From CAWGLW01 sp963823525 (GTDB lineage Bacteria > Pseudomonadota > Gammaproteobacteria > Steroidobacterales > Steroidobacteraceae): DNA of 64,000 nt. This document shows, one piece after another, positions 17,242 through 26,216 of the stretch (the stretch's first letter is position 1; every line of letters starts with the position of its first letter). Under the pieces are notes generated by a model. It worked only from the letters and a program-made list of their open reading frames with translations, was not told where the DNA came from and made no database searches. Where the stretch lies: the NCBI GenBank assembly GCA_963823525.1, contig CAWGLW010000004.1, forward strand, positions 124,001 to 188,000, written 5' to 3'. The position numbers and the translations under genes were made by a program.

Positions 17242-17721
17242 TCAGCGGTAGCGGGCGTCGGCCGCCTTGTCCATGTCGATCATCGCCTCGAAGCGCTCGC
17301 CGACGGCCAGCAGCTTGTCCTTGGTCATGATGTTCTCGCCGCGATTCTCCATGTGGTATTCGTGGATGCGCGTCTCGACGATCGCATCCACCGGGCAGGC
17401 TTCCTCGCAGAAACCGCAGTAGATGCATTTGAACAGGTCGATGTCATAGCGCGTCGTGCGCCGCGTGCCATCCTCACTGACATCGGACTCGATCGTGATC
17501 GCCAGTGCCGGGCAGACCGCCTCACAGAGCTTGCAGGCAATGCAACGCTCCTGGCCGTTCGGATAACGCCGCAGCGCGTGCAGGCCGCGAAAGCGCGGCG
17601 ACTGCGGCGCCTTCTCCTCCGGATACTGGATTGTGACCTTGCGCGCAAACAGGTTGCGCAGCGTCACCGACAGACCCTGCAGCAGTTCGTAAAGAAAGAA
17701 GGTTTTGAAGAAGTTCAGCAT
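17242..17721 (-). CDS. nuoI: NADH-quinone oxidoreductase subunit I (two 4Fe-4S clusters)
   Basis: 159 residues from the ATG at 17721, 8 nt after the nuoH stop. It carries the two ferredoxin motifs of clusters N6a and N6b: CIACKLCEAVCPALAI and CIYCGFCEEACPVDAIVE. The N-terminal amphipathic helix (MLNFFKTFFLYELLQGLSVT) docks on the membrane arm. It relays electrons from NuoG to NuoB in the peripheral arm. Confidence 0.97.
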   Translation of the reverse strand: MLNFFKTFFLYELLQGLSVTLRNLFARKVTIQYPEEKAPQSPRFRGLHALRRYPNGQERCIACKLCEAVCPALAITIESDVSEDGTRRTTRYDIDLFKCIYCGFCEEACPVDAIVETRIHEYHMENRGENIMTKDKLLAVGERFEAMIDMDKAADARYR

Positions 17722-17729
17722 GATGTCCG

Positions 17730-18788
17730 TCAGCCGCGCCAGGGCCCGATGCCGTGGTACCAGAGCGCCGCTTCGACACACAGCCACACGAGCGTGACGG
17801 GGATGAACACTTTCCAGCCCAGGCGCATGATCTGGTCATATCGGTAACGCGGGAAAGTCGCTCGAAACCACAGGAAACAGAACAGGAAGAAGCAGGTCTT
17901 CAGGACGAACCAATGCAGGCCAGGCGCCGCGAGCCAGCTCTCGCCCACCAGCGGGTAGCCTTCGAACGGTGACAACCAGCCGCCCAGGAAGAACGTCGCC
18001 GTCAGCGCCGAGATCAGGATCATGTTCGCGTATTCGCCGAGGAAGAACAGCGCGAACGCCATCCCCGAGTACTCGACGTGGAAACCCGCGACGATTTCCG
18101 ACTCACCCTCGGCCACATCAAAAGGCGCACGGTTGGTCTCGGCGACACCCGATATGAAATAGACGATGAACAGCGGGAAAAGCCAGAGCCAGTACCAGGA
18201 CAGCGGCCCTCCGGACTGCGCCTCGACGATCTTGCCGATATTCAATGTGCCCGAAGCCATTACCACGCCGACCAGCGCAAACCCCATCGCAATTTCATAG
18301 GCAACGATCTGCGCAGCCGCGCGCATCGCACCGAGGAACGCATATTGTGAGTTGGTCGCCCAGCCGGCAAGGATCACGCCGTAGGCACCGAAACCGGCGA
18401 GCGCAAGAACATAAAGCACGCCCGCATCGACGTCGGCAATTGAAAAGTCCGGCCACAGCGAGATGACGGCCCAGGCAGCAAAGGCGGGCGTCAGCGTCAA
18501 CAGCGGAGCGAGCACAAACAGGAAGCGATTCGAACGCGCCGGCACGACCACTTCCTTGACCAGGAGCTTGAGCACATCGGCGAAGGGCTGCAGCAAGCCC
18601 AGCGGCCCGACCCTGTTCGGGCCGATACGCACCTGCATGTAGCCGATGACCTTGCGCTCGGCCAGCGTGAGGTAGGCGACGCTGAGAATCACGGTGATCA
18701 GCACGCCGAGAATCTGCAGCAGCGTGACCAGCGTCTCCCTGATGCTCTCTGGCCATGACATCCACAAGTCTGTCGCCCATTGGATCAC
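17730..18788 (-). CDS. nuoH: NADH-quinone oxidoreductase subunit H
   Basis: 352 residues, eight membrane helices. It forms part of the quinone chamber and of the first proton channel. Landmarks are LAERKVIGYMQVRIGPNRVG near residue 43 and the acidic loop ETNRAPFDVAEGESEIVAGF near residue 216. It starts with a GTG at 18788 overlapping the nuoG stop as GTGA, so translation is probably coupled. Confidence 0.96.
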   Translation of the reverse strand: MIQWATDLWMSWPESIRETLVTLLQILGVLITVILSVAYLTLAERKVIGYMQVRIGPNRVGPLGLLQPFADVLKLLVKEVVVPARSNRFLFVLAPLLTLTPAFAAWAVISLWPDFSIADVDAGVLYVLALAGFGAYGVILAGWATNSQYAFLGAMRAAAQIVAYEIAMGFALVGVVMASGTLNIGKIVEAQSGGPLSWYWLWLFPLFIVYFISGVAETNRAPFDVAEGESEIVAGFHVEYSGMAFALFFLGEYANMILISALTATFFLGGWLSPFEGYPLVGESWLAAPGLHWFVLKTCFFLFCFLWFRATFPRYRYDQIMRLGWKVFIPVTLVWLCVEAALWYHGIGPWRG

Positions 18789-20972
18789 GGCGCGTCACCT
18801 GCCCAGGCGCGGCCTTCACGGGTCGCCTGCAGGGGTTGCGATCGGCGCACGACCGGGTCGACCCGATACATGTGAACCGGCGTCAATGGGTCGGGGACGT
18901 CCAGCGCGAGCGCCATCCCCGCGCCGGGCGAGGGGCTCGCCGGGAGCACCTCGGCCAGTTGCCTTCGCAACTCATCGCGGATCTCATCTGAACTGAGGTA
19001 CTCGAAGCCGTTCAGACCGAGCAGATTGCCCAGCACGCGCAGCACCTTCCAGGCCGGCCGGGCCTCACCGGGCGGGCGGGCCGCACCGGCCACGCTCTGC
19101 CAGCACCCCTCGACATTGACCCAGGTGCCTGATGTCTCGGCGAAGGCCGCGATGGGCAGGATCACGCTGCTCATATCCAGCTGCTCGTCGGCCGCGTACG
19201 GTGTCAGTGCGATGACGCAACGGGCCGCCTGCAGGGCACTCTTGAAGGCATGCTCTGGCGCCACGTCCTCGGACTCAATACCACCAACCAGCAGGTAAGC
19301 ATTCAGCTTGCCGGCGAGCATCTTATTGACCGGCATACCGGGGCCGGCAACCGGCTGCCCGCCCAGGGCCCGATGCGGGGTCGCACCAGCCAGGGCGGCA
19401 CCGACGGCGTTACCGCCTTCCGGCAGGTAGCCAAGGCGCGCGCCCGTGGCTTTGGCAAGCTCGACCGCGAGCGCACGCAATCCCGCGAAGGCCGGGTGTC
19501 GCTGAGCAAGCGCGCCGAGCACAATGACCCGAACCTCGCCTGTCCCCAGCCTCCTCGCCACGCTTTCGTGCTCTGCGGTGGGAGTGAGCGGTTCGAGCGC
19601 TGCCTGCAGATGGGCCGGGACCGGACCGTTGTTCAGACGCAGAGCCGCGAGCAGCACGCAACCGAGGTGTTGCGGCCATCGTACCGTCGGCACGGGTCAA
19701 TTCAGCCAGCAGTGGAAAAGTCACCTCGGTACGCAACGGATTGATCAATGCCACGCCGGCCTCGTGCCGGGTGGCCGCCATGCGGATCCGGTGAGCGATC
19801 AAGGGTGCTTCCTGGCGCGGATTGGAACCCACGAGCAGTATGGCCGAGGCACCCTGCAACTCGACGAGGCTGCAGCCCAGCTCCGGCGCCAGCGCATCCG
19901 CCTGCTGGCCGCTGAAGTCCACGCGCCGTAACCGATGATCGACGTTCTCGCTGCCAAGTCCACGCATCAACCGAGACGAAAGGTAGAGTTCTTCGAGCGT
20001 TGCGTTAGGGGAAACGAGGCATCCGATCCCGCCGGGACCGGCCTCGCGTACCGCGTCCTGCAGGCCTGTCGCCGCGGCGGCCAGCGCCGTTTCCCAGTCG
20101 GTCTCTCGCCACTTGCCGTCCTCGCGGACCATCGGGCGCATGGCACGGTCGTCGGCGTACAGGCCTTCGCAACTGAATCGATCTCGATCAGCAATCCAGG
20201 TTTCGTTGATCTGCTCGTTATCCCGCGGCACGACGCGCATCAGCCGGCCGCGCAACACGTGCCCGTAGAGATTGGTTCCGACGCAGTCGTGCGGCGAGAC
20301 CAGCGGATGCTGGGTCATCTCCCAGGCGCGTGCACGATACCGATAGGGCTTGTTGTTCAACGCACCGACCGGACAAAGATCAATGATGTTGCCCGACAGT
20401 TCGTGGTCGACCCCGCCCTGCACATAGGTCGAAATCTGGGTGAATTCACCCCGGCCCATCGTACCGAGCTCCTGGATGCCCTCGATCTCCTGACCGAAAC
20501 GGACGCAGCGAGTGCACAGGATGCAGCGTGTCATGTCCGTCGAGATCAACGGCCCGATGTTATTGTCCTTGATGACGCGCTTGGTCTCGACGTAGCGCGA
20601 CACGTCACGCCCGTAACCCATCGCCAGGTCCTGCAGCTCACACTCACCGCCCTGGTCGCAGATCGGGCAATCCAGCGGGTGATTGATGAGCAGGAATTCC
20701 ATTGTCGCTTTCTGCGCGGCAATGGCCCGCGGCGAGCGGGTAAATACCTTGAGCCCCTCGGCCACGGGTGTTGCACAGGCCGGCAGCGGCTTCGGTGCTT
20801 TCTCGACATCGACCAGGCACATGCGGCAATTCGCGGCGATGCTCAGCTTCTCGTGGTAGCAGAAGCGCGGCACGTAGGCACCATGCCGATCGGTCACTTC
20901 GATCAGCATCGCGCCCTTGCGCGCCTGCACGGGCTTGCCGTCGATTTCCAGGTTGACGAATTCTTCGCTCAT
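18785..20972 (-). CDS. nuoG: NADH-quinone oxidoreductase subunit G, with an apparent +1 frameshift
   Basis: The start at 20972 (MSEEFVNLEIDGKPVQARKG) lies 4 nt after the nuoF stop. The N-terminal half is normal: a 2Fe-2S domain (CYHEKLSIAANCRMCLVD), the His-ligated cluster motif HPLDCPICDQGGECELQD, the double 4Fe-4S motif CILCTRCVRFGQE and the start of the molybdopterin-oxidoreductase-like domain. In that frame sense is lost after FPLLAELTRADGTMAAT (about 19680-19700), and continues in another frame from VLLAALRLNNGP to the stop at 18785. The span (2188 nt) is one base more than 729 codons, so a single inserted base between about 19640 and 19700 explains it. This is either a sequence error or a real disruption of a core subunit. 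Confidence 0.9.
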
Positions 20973-20976
20973 CGCC

Positions 20977-22308
20977 TCAGGCCGCCCGGTTGCGTGCATC
21001 GACGATGCTGTGCCCGTGTTCCACGAAGTACTCGAACTCGTCACGGAAGCGCCGAACGAAGCTCTGCACCGGCCAGGCCGCCGCATCACCGAGTGCGCAG
21101 ATCGTGTGGCCCTCGATCTTGTTCGCGACATCGACCAGCATGTCGATATGCTCGGGCCTGCCTTCGCCGCTGAGGATTCGCTTCAGGGTTCGATTGAGCC
21201 AGCCCGTGCCCTCGCGGCAGGGTGTGCACTGCCCGCATGACTCCATGTGATAGAACCGCGACAGCCGCTCGAGCACGCGGACCATGCAGGTGGACTCATC
21301 CATGACGATAACCGCTGCCGAGCCGATCGCCGAACCGGCCTGCTTGAGCGAGTCATAGTCCATGTTGGTTTCCATCATGACGTCGCCCGGCACCACGGGC
21401 ACCGAGGAGCCGCCAGGAATCACGGCCTTGAGCTTGCGGCCACCGCGCACGCCGCCCGCAATGGCCAGCAGCTCCCGGAAGGGAATGCCCAGCGGTAACT
21501 CGAAATTACCGGGCTTCTCGACGTGCCCGGAAACCGAGAAAATCACCGTGCCGCCGGAATTCTGCGGCCCGAGTTCAGCGAACCACTGGGGGCCCTTGCG
21601 CAGGATCGTCGGCACCGAGGCAAAACTCTGCGCATTGTTGATCGTCGTCGGCTTGCCATACAGGCCGAAATTAGCCGGAAACGGCGGCTTGAAACGCGGC
21701 TTTCCCTGCTTGCCTTCAAGCGATTCGAGCAGGGCGGTCTCTTCGCCACAGATATACGCCCCTGCTCCGACAAATGTGTAGAGATCGAAATCGACGCCTG
21801 AGCCCTGGACGTTCCTGCCGAGCAGCCCGGCAGCGTATGCTTCCTTGAGTGCCGCCTCGAAACGCGGCACGGGCTCAGCCATGAACTCGCCGCGTATGTA
21901 GTTGTAGCCGACGGTCGCGTTCATCGCATAGCCACCGATCGCCATGCCCTCGATCAGCGCATGCGGGTTGTATCGCAGGATGTCGCGATCGTGGCAGGTG
22001 CCCGGCTCGCTCTCGTCCGAGTTACAGACCACGTACTTCTGCACCGGCGCATTGCGCGGCATGAACGACCATTTCAGGCCGGTCGGGAAACCCGCTCCAC
22101 CGCGACCGCGCAGGCCCGATTCCTTGACCAGATCGATCACTTCTTCGCGGGGCGTCTTCCCGGCGAGAATCTTTTTCCAGGCCTGGTAGCCACCGATCTC
22201 CAGATAGGTTTCCAGTTCCCAGGGACGTTCGCGCCCGAGTGACTCGAAACAAACCAGGTTCAGCTGATCGCTCCAGTTTGTCACGGCCCAGCCCCTACTT
22301 GTGCTCAT
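20977..22308 (-). CDS. nuoF: NADH-quinone oxidoreductase subunit F (NADH- and FMN-binding)
   Basis: 443 residues from the ATG at 22308, or 435 from a GTG at 22284; both have a purine-rich site upstream (AGGA and AGGGG), and the GTG start gives the more usual N-terminus. It binds NADH and FMN and holds cluster N3. Visible are the glycine-rich RGRGGAGFPTGLKWSFMP, the FMN region GAGAYICGEETALLESLEG, and the 4Fe-4S ligands in ESCGQCTPCREGTGW plus a downstream Cys in HTICALGDAAAW. The first 14 nt overlap nuoE. Confidence 0.97.
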   Translation of the reverse strand: MSTSRGWAVTNWSDQLNLVCFESLGRERPWELETYLEIGGYQAWKKILAGKTPREEVIDLVKESGLRGRGGAGFPTGLKWSFMPRNAPVQKYVVCNSDESEPGTCHDRDILRYNPHALIEGMAIGGYAMNATVGYNYIRGEFMAEPVPRFEAALKEAYAAGLLGRNVQGSGVDFDLYTFVGAGAYICGEETALLESLEGKQGKPRFKPPFPANFGLYGKPTTINNAQSFASVPTILRKGPQWFAELGPQNSGGTVIFSVSGHVEKPGNFELPLGIPFRELLAIAGGVRGGRKLKAVIPGGSSVPVVPGDVMMETNMDYDSLKQAGSAIGSAAVIVMDESTCMVRVLERLSRFYHMESCGQCTPCREGTGWLNRTLKRILSGEGRPEHIDMLVDVANKIEGHTICALGDAAAWPVQSFVRRFRDEFEYFVEHGHSIVDARNRAA

Positions 22309-22801
22309 CGAGAATCCTGTCCACCTTCTCCGGCGTCAGGTTCTCGAAATAAACGTGATCGACCATCATCATCGGCGCACCGTTGCAGGCGGCCAGGCAT
22401 TCTTCTTCCTGCTTCAGAAAGAAACGCCCATCCGGTGTGCTCTCACCGACCTTGATGCCGAGGCGGCGCTCAACGTGGCCGAGAATTTCCTCACCGCCGC
22501 AGAGCATGCAGGAAATATTCGTGCACACCGAGATGTGGTGCCGGCCAACGGGCTTCGTCTCGAACATCGAGTAGAAACTCGCCACCTCGTAGACCTGTAT
22601 CGACGGTATGCCCAGGTAGGCTGCAACGGCGTCCATGGTCTGCTGCGTCAGGTAGCCGTGCTCGTGCTGAACGGCGTGCAGCGCGCCGATCACCGCCGAA
22701 CGACGGCGCTCCGGGGGGAACTTCCCGACCCAGTGATCGATTTCATCGCGCACGTGCTGCGACAGCACATCGGCGGACTCCCCGGGCGTCCCGCCGCTCA
22801 T
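22295..22801 (-). CDS. nuoE: NADH-quinone oxidoreductase subunit E (2Fe-2S)
   Basis: 168 residues, thioredoxin-like fold that holds cluster N1a. The four Cys ligands are in SVCTNISCMLCGG (the first two) and in EEECLAACNGAPMMMVDHVY (the last two). The start overlaps the nuoD stop as ATGA. It pairs with NuoF to form the NADH-oxidising tip. Confidence 0.96.
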   Translation of the reverse strand: MSGGTPGESADVLSQHVRDEIDHWVGKFPPERRRSAVIGALHAVQHEHGYLTQQTMDAVAAYLGIPSIQVYEVASFYSMFETKPVGRHHISVCTNISCMLCGGEEILGHVERRLGIKVGESTPDGRFFLKQEEECLAACNGAPMMMVDHVYFENLTPEKVDRILDEHK

Positions 22802-24051
22802 CGGTCGATCTCCCCGAAAACGATGTCAGCGGTACCGATCACGGCGACGACATCGGCCAGCATGTGACCGACCGTCATCTCGTGCAAGGCAGCAAGATGG
22901 GGAAAACCCGGCGCACGGCACTTGAGACGATACGGCTTGTTGGCGCCGTCGGAGACGAGGTAGATGCCGAACTCGCCCTTCGGGGCTTCCACCGCTGCGT
23001 AGGCCTCGCCCTCGGGCACGCAGTAGCCCTCGGTAAACAGCTTGAAGTGATGAATCAGCGCTTCCATGTCGTCTTTCATTTCGACCCGCCGCGGCGGAAC
23101 CACTTTCTGGTCACCGACCATGACCGGTCCACGGTTCGCACGCAGCCAGTCCACGCACTGCCGGATGATCCGGTTGGACTGGCGCATCTCTTCGACGCGC
23201 ACGAGGTAACGGTCGTAGCAATCGCCATTCACACCGACCGGGATGTCGAAATCCAGCGCGGCGTAAGTCTCGTAGGTCTGTTTCTTTCGCAGGTCCCAGG
23301 CGATACCGGATCCCCGCAGCATCGGCCCGGTGAAGCCAAGGTTGAGCGCCCGCTCCGGACTGACGACGCCGATATTGACCGTGCGTTGCTTCCAGATCCG
23401 GTTATCGGTCAGCAGCGTTTCGTACTCATCGACGCAGGCCGGGAACCGCGTGGTGAAGTCCTCGATGAAATCGAGCAGCGAACCGCTGCGGGCCTCGTTC
23501 AGACGAGCCGCCTCGCCCTCGCTCTTCCACCTTGAAGCCTGGTATTTGGGCATCGTCTCGGGCAGGTCACGATAGACGCCACCTGGCCGGTAGTAGGTGG
23601 CGTGCATTCGCGTGCCGGAGACGGCCTCATAGACGTCCATCAGGTCTTCACGCTCGCGGAAGCAATACAGGAAAACCGTCATCGCGCCGATGTCGAGACC
23701 GTGCGCGCCAAGCCACATCAGGTGGTTCAGGATTCGCGTGATCTCATCGAACATGACCCGGATGTACTGCGCACGAATCGGCGGCGCGATGCCGAGCAGC
23801 TTTTCGATGGCCATCACGTAGGCATGCTCGTTGCACATCATCGAGACGTAGTCCAGCCGGTCCATGTAGCCGATCGACTGGTTGAATGGCTTGCTCTCCG
23901 CGAGTTTCTCGGTGCCCCGATGAAGCAGGCCGACGTGCGGATCGGCGCGCTGCACGACCTCGCCATCGAGTTCAAGCACGAGGCGCAGCACGCCGTGCGC
24001 CGCCGGGTGCTGCGGGCCGAAGTTCATCGTGTAATTATGAATTTCAGCCAT
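22798..24051 (-). CDS. nuoD: NADH-quinone oxidoreductase subunit D (49-kDa)
   Basis: 417 residues from the ATG at 24051, which gives the canonical start MAEIHNYTMNFGPQHPAAHG; a longer reading would run into nuoC. It lines the quinone cavity together with NuoB. The His of GPQHPAAHGVLR and the Tyr/His pair typical of the quinone head-group site are in family context (ESKPFNQSIGYMDRLDYVSM). nuoC and nuoD are separate here, unlike the fused nuoCD of E. coli, and overlap by 8 nt. Confidence 0.97.
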   Translation of the reverse strand: MAEIHNYTMNFGPQHPAAHGVLRLVLELDGEVVQRADPHVGLLHRGTEKLAESKPFNQSIGYMDRLDYVSMMCNEHAYVMAIEKLLGIAPPIRAQYIRVMFDEITRILNHLMWLGAHGLDIGAMTVFLYCFREREDLMDVYEAVSGTRMHATYYRPGGVYRDLPETMPKYQASRWKSEGEAARLNEARSGSLLDFIEDFTTRFPACVDEYETLLTDNRIWKQRTVNIGVVSPERALNLGFTGPMLRGSGIAWDLRKKQTYETYAALDFDIPVGVNGDCYDRYLVRVEEMRQSNRIIRQCVDWLRANRGPVMVGDQKVVPPRRVEMKDDMEALIHHFKLFTEGYCVPEGEAYAAVEAPKGEFGIYLVSDGANKPYRLKCRAPGFPHLAALHEMTVGHMLADVVAVIGTADIVFGEIDR

Positions 24052-24739
24052 TACCGGTCCCGTCCTTGAGCGCCGGATCGTAGCGGTTGTCACTGCGGAT
24101 GACGCGCGGCACCAGCGTACGAGGCTCGATCTGCACCGGTTCATAAATGACCCGGCGCTCGGTCGGATCGTAACGGACCTCGACATTGCCGATCAGGGGA
24201 AAATCCTTGCGGAACGGGTGACCGACAAAACCGTAATCCGTGAGCAGGCGACGCAGGTCAGGGTGACCGCGGAACAGGATTCCGAACAGGTCGAACGCTT
24301 CGCGCTCAAACCAGTCTGCCGAACTCCATACGCTGACCACGGAGTCGAGCATCGGCGGCTCGATGCCCTCACAGAATGCCCGCAGTCGCAGGCGACGGTT
24401 GTGCGTGACGGACAGCAGGTGGTAAACGGCGGCGAATCGTCGCTTCGGGCCTTCGCCCTCATTGCCGCTGCCTGCAATGACGCCCCGGCTGAAGCCCTGA
24501 CTGGTCGCGGACTGGGCGTTCCACTCGCTGCGCCCGTAGTCGAGGTAGTCGATACCGGCCACGTCGATCAGTTGCTCGAAGCACCAGCGTTCCTCATCAC
24601 GCAATGCCCGGCACACTTCGAGCAGCGCGGTCGATTCCACCTCGAAGGTCAGCTCACCACAGGACGACGGCACCGCCTTCAACGCATGGGGAAAATGCGC
24701 GGTCAGTCCTTCGGTAAACTGTTCCCGGGTCTGGCTCAT
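24044..24739 (-). CDS. nuoC: NADH-quinone oxidoreductase subunit C (30-kDa)
   Basis: 231 residues. The family signature WFEREAFDLFGILFRGHPDL (residues about 129-148) and DYGFVGHPFRKDFPLIG are intact. The segment around residues 63-80 (after IDYLDYGRSEW) is a low-complexity insertion that also occurs in related genera. It is a structural subunit of the peripheral arm. It lies 4 nt after nuoB and overlaps the nuoD start. Confidence 0.95.
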   Translation of the reverse strand: MSQTREQFTEGLTAHFPHALKAVPSSCGELTFEVESTALLEVCRALRDEERWCFEQLIDVAGIDYLDYGRSEWNAQSATSQGFSRGVIAGSGNEGEGPKRRFAAVYHLLSVTHNRRLRLRAFCEGIEPPMLDSVVSVWSSADWFEREAFDLFGILFRGHPDLRRLLTDYGFVGHPFRKDFPLIGNVEVRYDPTERRVIYEPVQIEPRTLVPRVIRSDNRYDPALKDGTGNG

Positions 24740-24743
24740 GGTT

Positions 24744-25226
24744 TCAGCGCGCGATGGTCTGCGTACGGTGAATCTTTTTCTGCAGTTGTATCAGGCCGTA
24801 AAGCAGTGCTTCGGCCGTAGGCGGACAACCGGGCACATAGACATCCACCGGAACGATCCGGTCGCAGCCACGCACCACGGCATACGAGTAATGGTAATAG
24901 CCCCCGCCATTGGCACACGAACCCATCGATATCACCCAGCGTGGCTCCGGCATCTGGTCATAGACCTTGCGCAACGCAGGGGCCATCTTGTTGACGAGCG
25001 TCCCGGCGACGATCATCACGTCGGACTGGCGCGGGCTGGGACGGAAGACGATGCCGAAACGGTCCAGGTCATAGCGCGCGGCACCGGCATGCATCATTTC
25101 AACGGCACAGCAGGCCAGGCCAAAGGTCATCGGCCACATCGAGCCGGTCCGGGCCCAGTTCATGACCGCGTCGATACTCGTCGTGACGAAACCTCGATCC
25201 GGAAGGTCGGTCGCCTCTAGTCCCAC
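24744..25226 (-). CDS. nuoB: NADH-quinone oxidoreductase subunit B (cluster N2)
   Basis: 160 residues from a GTG at 25226, chosen because AGGGGG lies seven bases upstream and the resulting N-terminus (GLEATDLPDRGFVTT) matches the family; a GTG at 25247 is the alternative. It holds the terminal cluster N2 that reduces quinone. The tandem Cys pair is in TFGLACCAVEMM, and the other ligands are in ISMGSCANGGG and VDVYVPGCPPTAEALLYG. The start overlaps the nuoA 3' end by 10 nt. Confidence 0.95.
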   Translation of the reverse strand: MGLEATDLPDRGFVTTSIDAVMNWARTGSMWPMTFGLACCAVEMMHAGAARYDLDRFGIVFRPSPRQSDVMIVAGTLVNKMAPALRKVYDQMPEPRWVISMGSCANGGGYYHYSYAVVRGCDRIVPVDVYVPGCPPTAEALLYGLIQLQKKIHRTQTIAR

Positions 25227-25573
25227 TCCAGCGCCCCCTTCTTCCACTCGTAAATAAAACCCACGACGAGGACAAACAGGAACACGCCCATCGCGGCGAG
25301 CCCGACCACACCGATCGTGTCGAGTGCCACCGCCCAGGGGAAAAGAAAGGCGATTTCGAGGTCAAAGACAATGAAGAGAATCGCGACCAGATAGTAGCGA
25401 ACGTCGAATCGCGCGTGAGTGTCCTCAAATGCCTCGAAGCCGCATTCGTACGGCGAGAGCTTCTCGGGATCCGCGCGACGCGGACCGAACAGGAAACCCA
25501 GCGAAAGCAGGAGTATTCCGAGCCCGCCCGAGACGCCAAGAAATATCAGGACCGGCAAGTACTCAGCGAGCAT
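25217..25573 (-). CDS. nuoA: NADH-quinone oxidoreductase subunit A
   Basis: 118 residues with three membrane helices. The family loop EKLSPYECGFEAFEDTHARF, which carries the redox-sensitive Cys near the quinone site, is present, as is RYYLVAILFIVFDLEIAFLF. It is the first gene of the nuo operon. The 126-nt gap to the tRNA-Leu gene contains the tRNA terminator and must contain the operon promoter. Confidence 0.96.
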   Translation of the reverse strand: MLAEYLPVLIFLGVSGGLGILLLSLGFLFGPRRADPEKLSPYECGFEAFEDTHARFDVRYYLVAILFIVFDLEIAFLFPWAVALDTIGVVGLAAMGVFLFVLVVGFIYEWKKGALEWD

Positions 25574-25618
25574 TCGTGCAATTCCAACTCCGGGTGGGGG
25601 GAACCCGATCAGCGCCGG

Positions 25619-25627
25619 ATTCTAACA
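25619..25627 (-). promoter_or_regulatory. Candidate extended -10 for the nuo operon
   Basis: On the minus strand TGTTAGAAT lies about 46 bases before the nuoA ATG, matching an extended -10 (TGnTAnnnT). No good -35 was found at 16-18 bases upstream, so this rests on the -10 alone and on its position between the tRNA terminator and nuoA. Confidence 0.35.
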
Positions 25628-25657
25628 GGGACGATCGCCAACTCGCGAGCAGGCCAA

Positions 25658-25687
25658 CAAAAAAGCGAGCCTGCGGCTCGCCTTTTT
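25658..25687 (-). terminator. Rho-independent terminator after tRNA-Leu
   Basis: Perfect 7-bp stem GCGAGCC/GGCTCGC (25665-25671 with 25675-25681) with a three-base loop, followed on the minus strand by six T. Runs of A and T on both sides would let it work in both directions. It separates secG/tRNA-Leu from the nuo operon. Confidence 0.88.
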
Positions 25688-25698
25688 CGGGGCTGATC

Positions 25699-25783
25699 TG
25701 GTGCGGATGGAGAGACTCGAACTCTCACGCCTTACGGCACTACCCCCTCAAGATAGCGTGTCTACCAGTTCCACCACATCCGC
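25699..25783 (-). tRNA. tRNA-Leu (GAG)
   Basis: 85 nt with encoded CCA and a class II long variable arm. The acceptor stem GCGGATG pairs with CATCCGC. The anticodon loop TTGAGGG, closed by CTATC/GGTAG, gives anticodon GAG, which reads CUU/CUC leucine codons. The T-arm is GAGAG-TTCGAGT-CTCTC. It lies just downstream of secG, a common place for tRNA-Leu in gammaproteobacteria. Confidence 0.96.
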
Positions 25784-25802
25784 AAACGTATCGAATCGTC
25801 CG

Positions 25803-26198
25803 TCACTCGGCCGGCGGCAGGGTATCCTCCGGGGCAGCCGGCACGGCACCGGTATCCTCGCCAGGCATCGCCGGCAACTCCGAGGGCGGAGCCGACAGAC
25901 CCGGCAGCTCCTGAGGTGCGGGTGTCGTGACCCGGTCCATGACGCTTTCGGGAGCGACGTCTCGGCTGAAAAGGTAAGTCAGTCCGAGGCTCGTTATGAA
26001 AAACAGGGTCGCCAGCACCGCGGTCGTGCGCGAGAGAAACGAAGCCGATCCCCGCGCGCCAAAGACGGTCCCGGACGCGCCTGCGCCAAACCCGGCACCG
26101 GCATCGGCGCCCTTGCCGCGCTGAATGAGGACCAGGCCGATGATCCCGGCAGCAACCAGCACATGCAAGACAACCGCCAGCGTCATTAAAAGATTCAT
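25803..26198 (-). CDS. secG: Preprotein translocase subunit SecG
   Basis: 131 residues. Two membrane helices (residues 3-22 and about 56-76) flank the conserved cytoplasmic loop IQRGKGADAGAGFGAGASGT then VFGARGSASFLSRTTA. It stimulates SecYEG-dependent export. The C-terminal tail is Pro/Glu/Ala-rich and longer than in E. coli (110 residues), as is common in this group. Flanked by tpiA and tRNA-Leu, as in related genomes. Confidence 0.94.
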   Translation of the reverse strand: MNLLMTLAVVLHVLVAAGIIGLVLIQRGKGADAGAGFGAGASGTVFGARGSASFLSRTTAVLATLFFITSLGLTYLFSRDVAPESVMDRVTTPAPQELPGLSAPPSELPAMPGEDTGAVPAAPEDTLPPAE

Positions 26199-26216
26199 TC
26201 GAACACGATCTCCGCG

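Noticed and set aside
24044..24739. nuoC insertion after residue 62 as a foreign element
   Set aside because: It is short, in frame and in a known variable loop; ordinary length variation is enough to explain it.
11797..24900. Many open frames on the plus strand opposite nuo genes
   Set aside because: High GC keeps antisense frames open; none has a family signature, and the minus strand is full of intact nuo genes.
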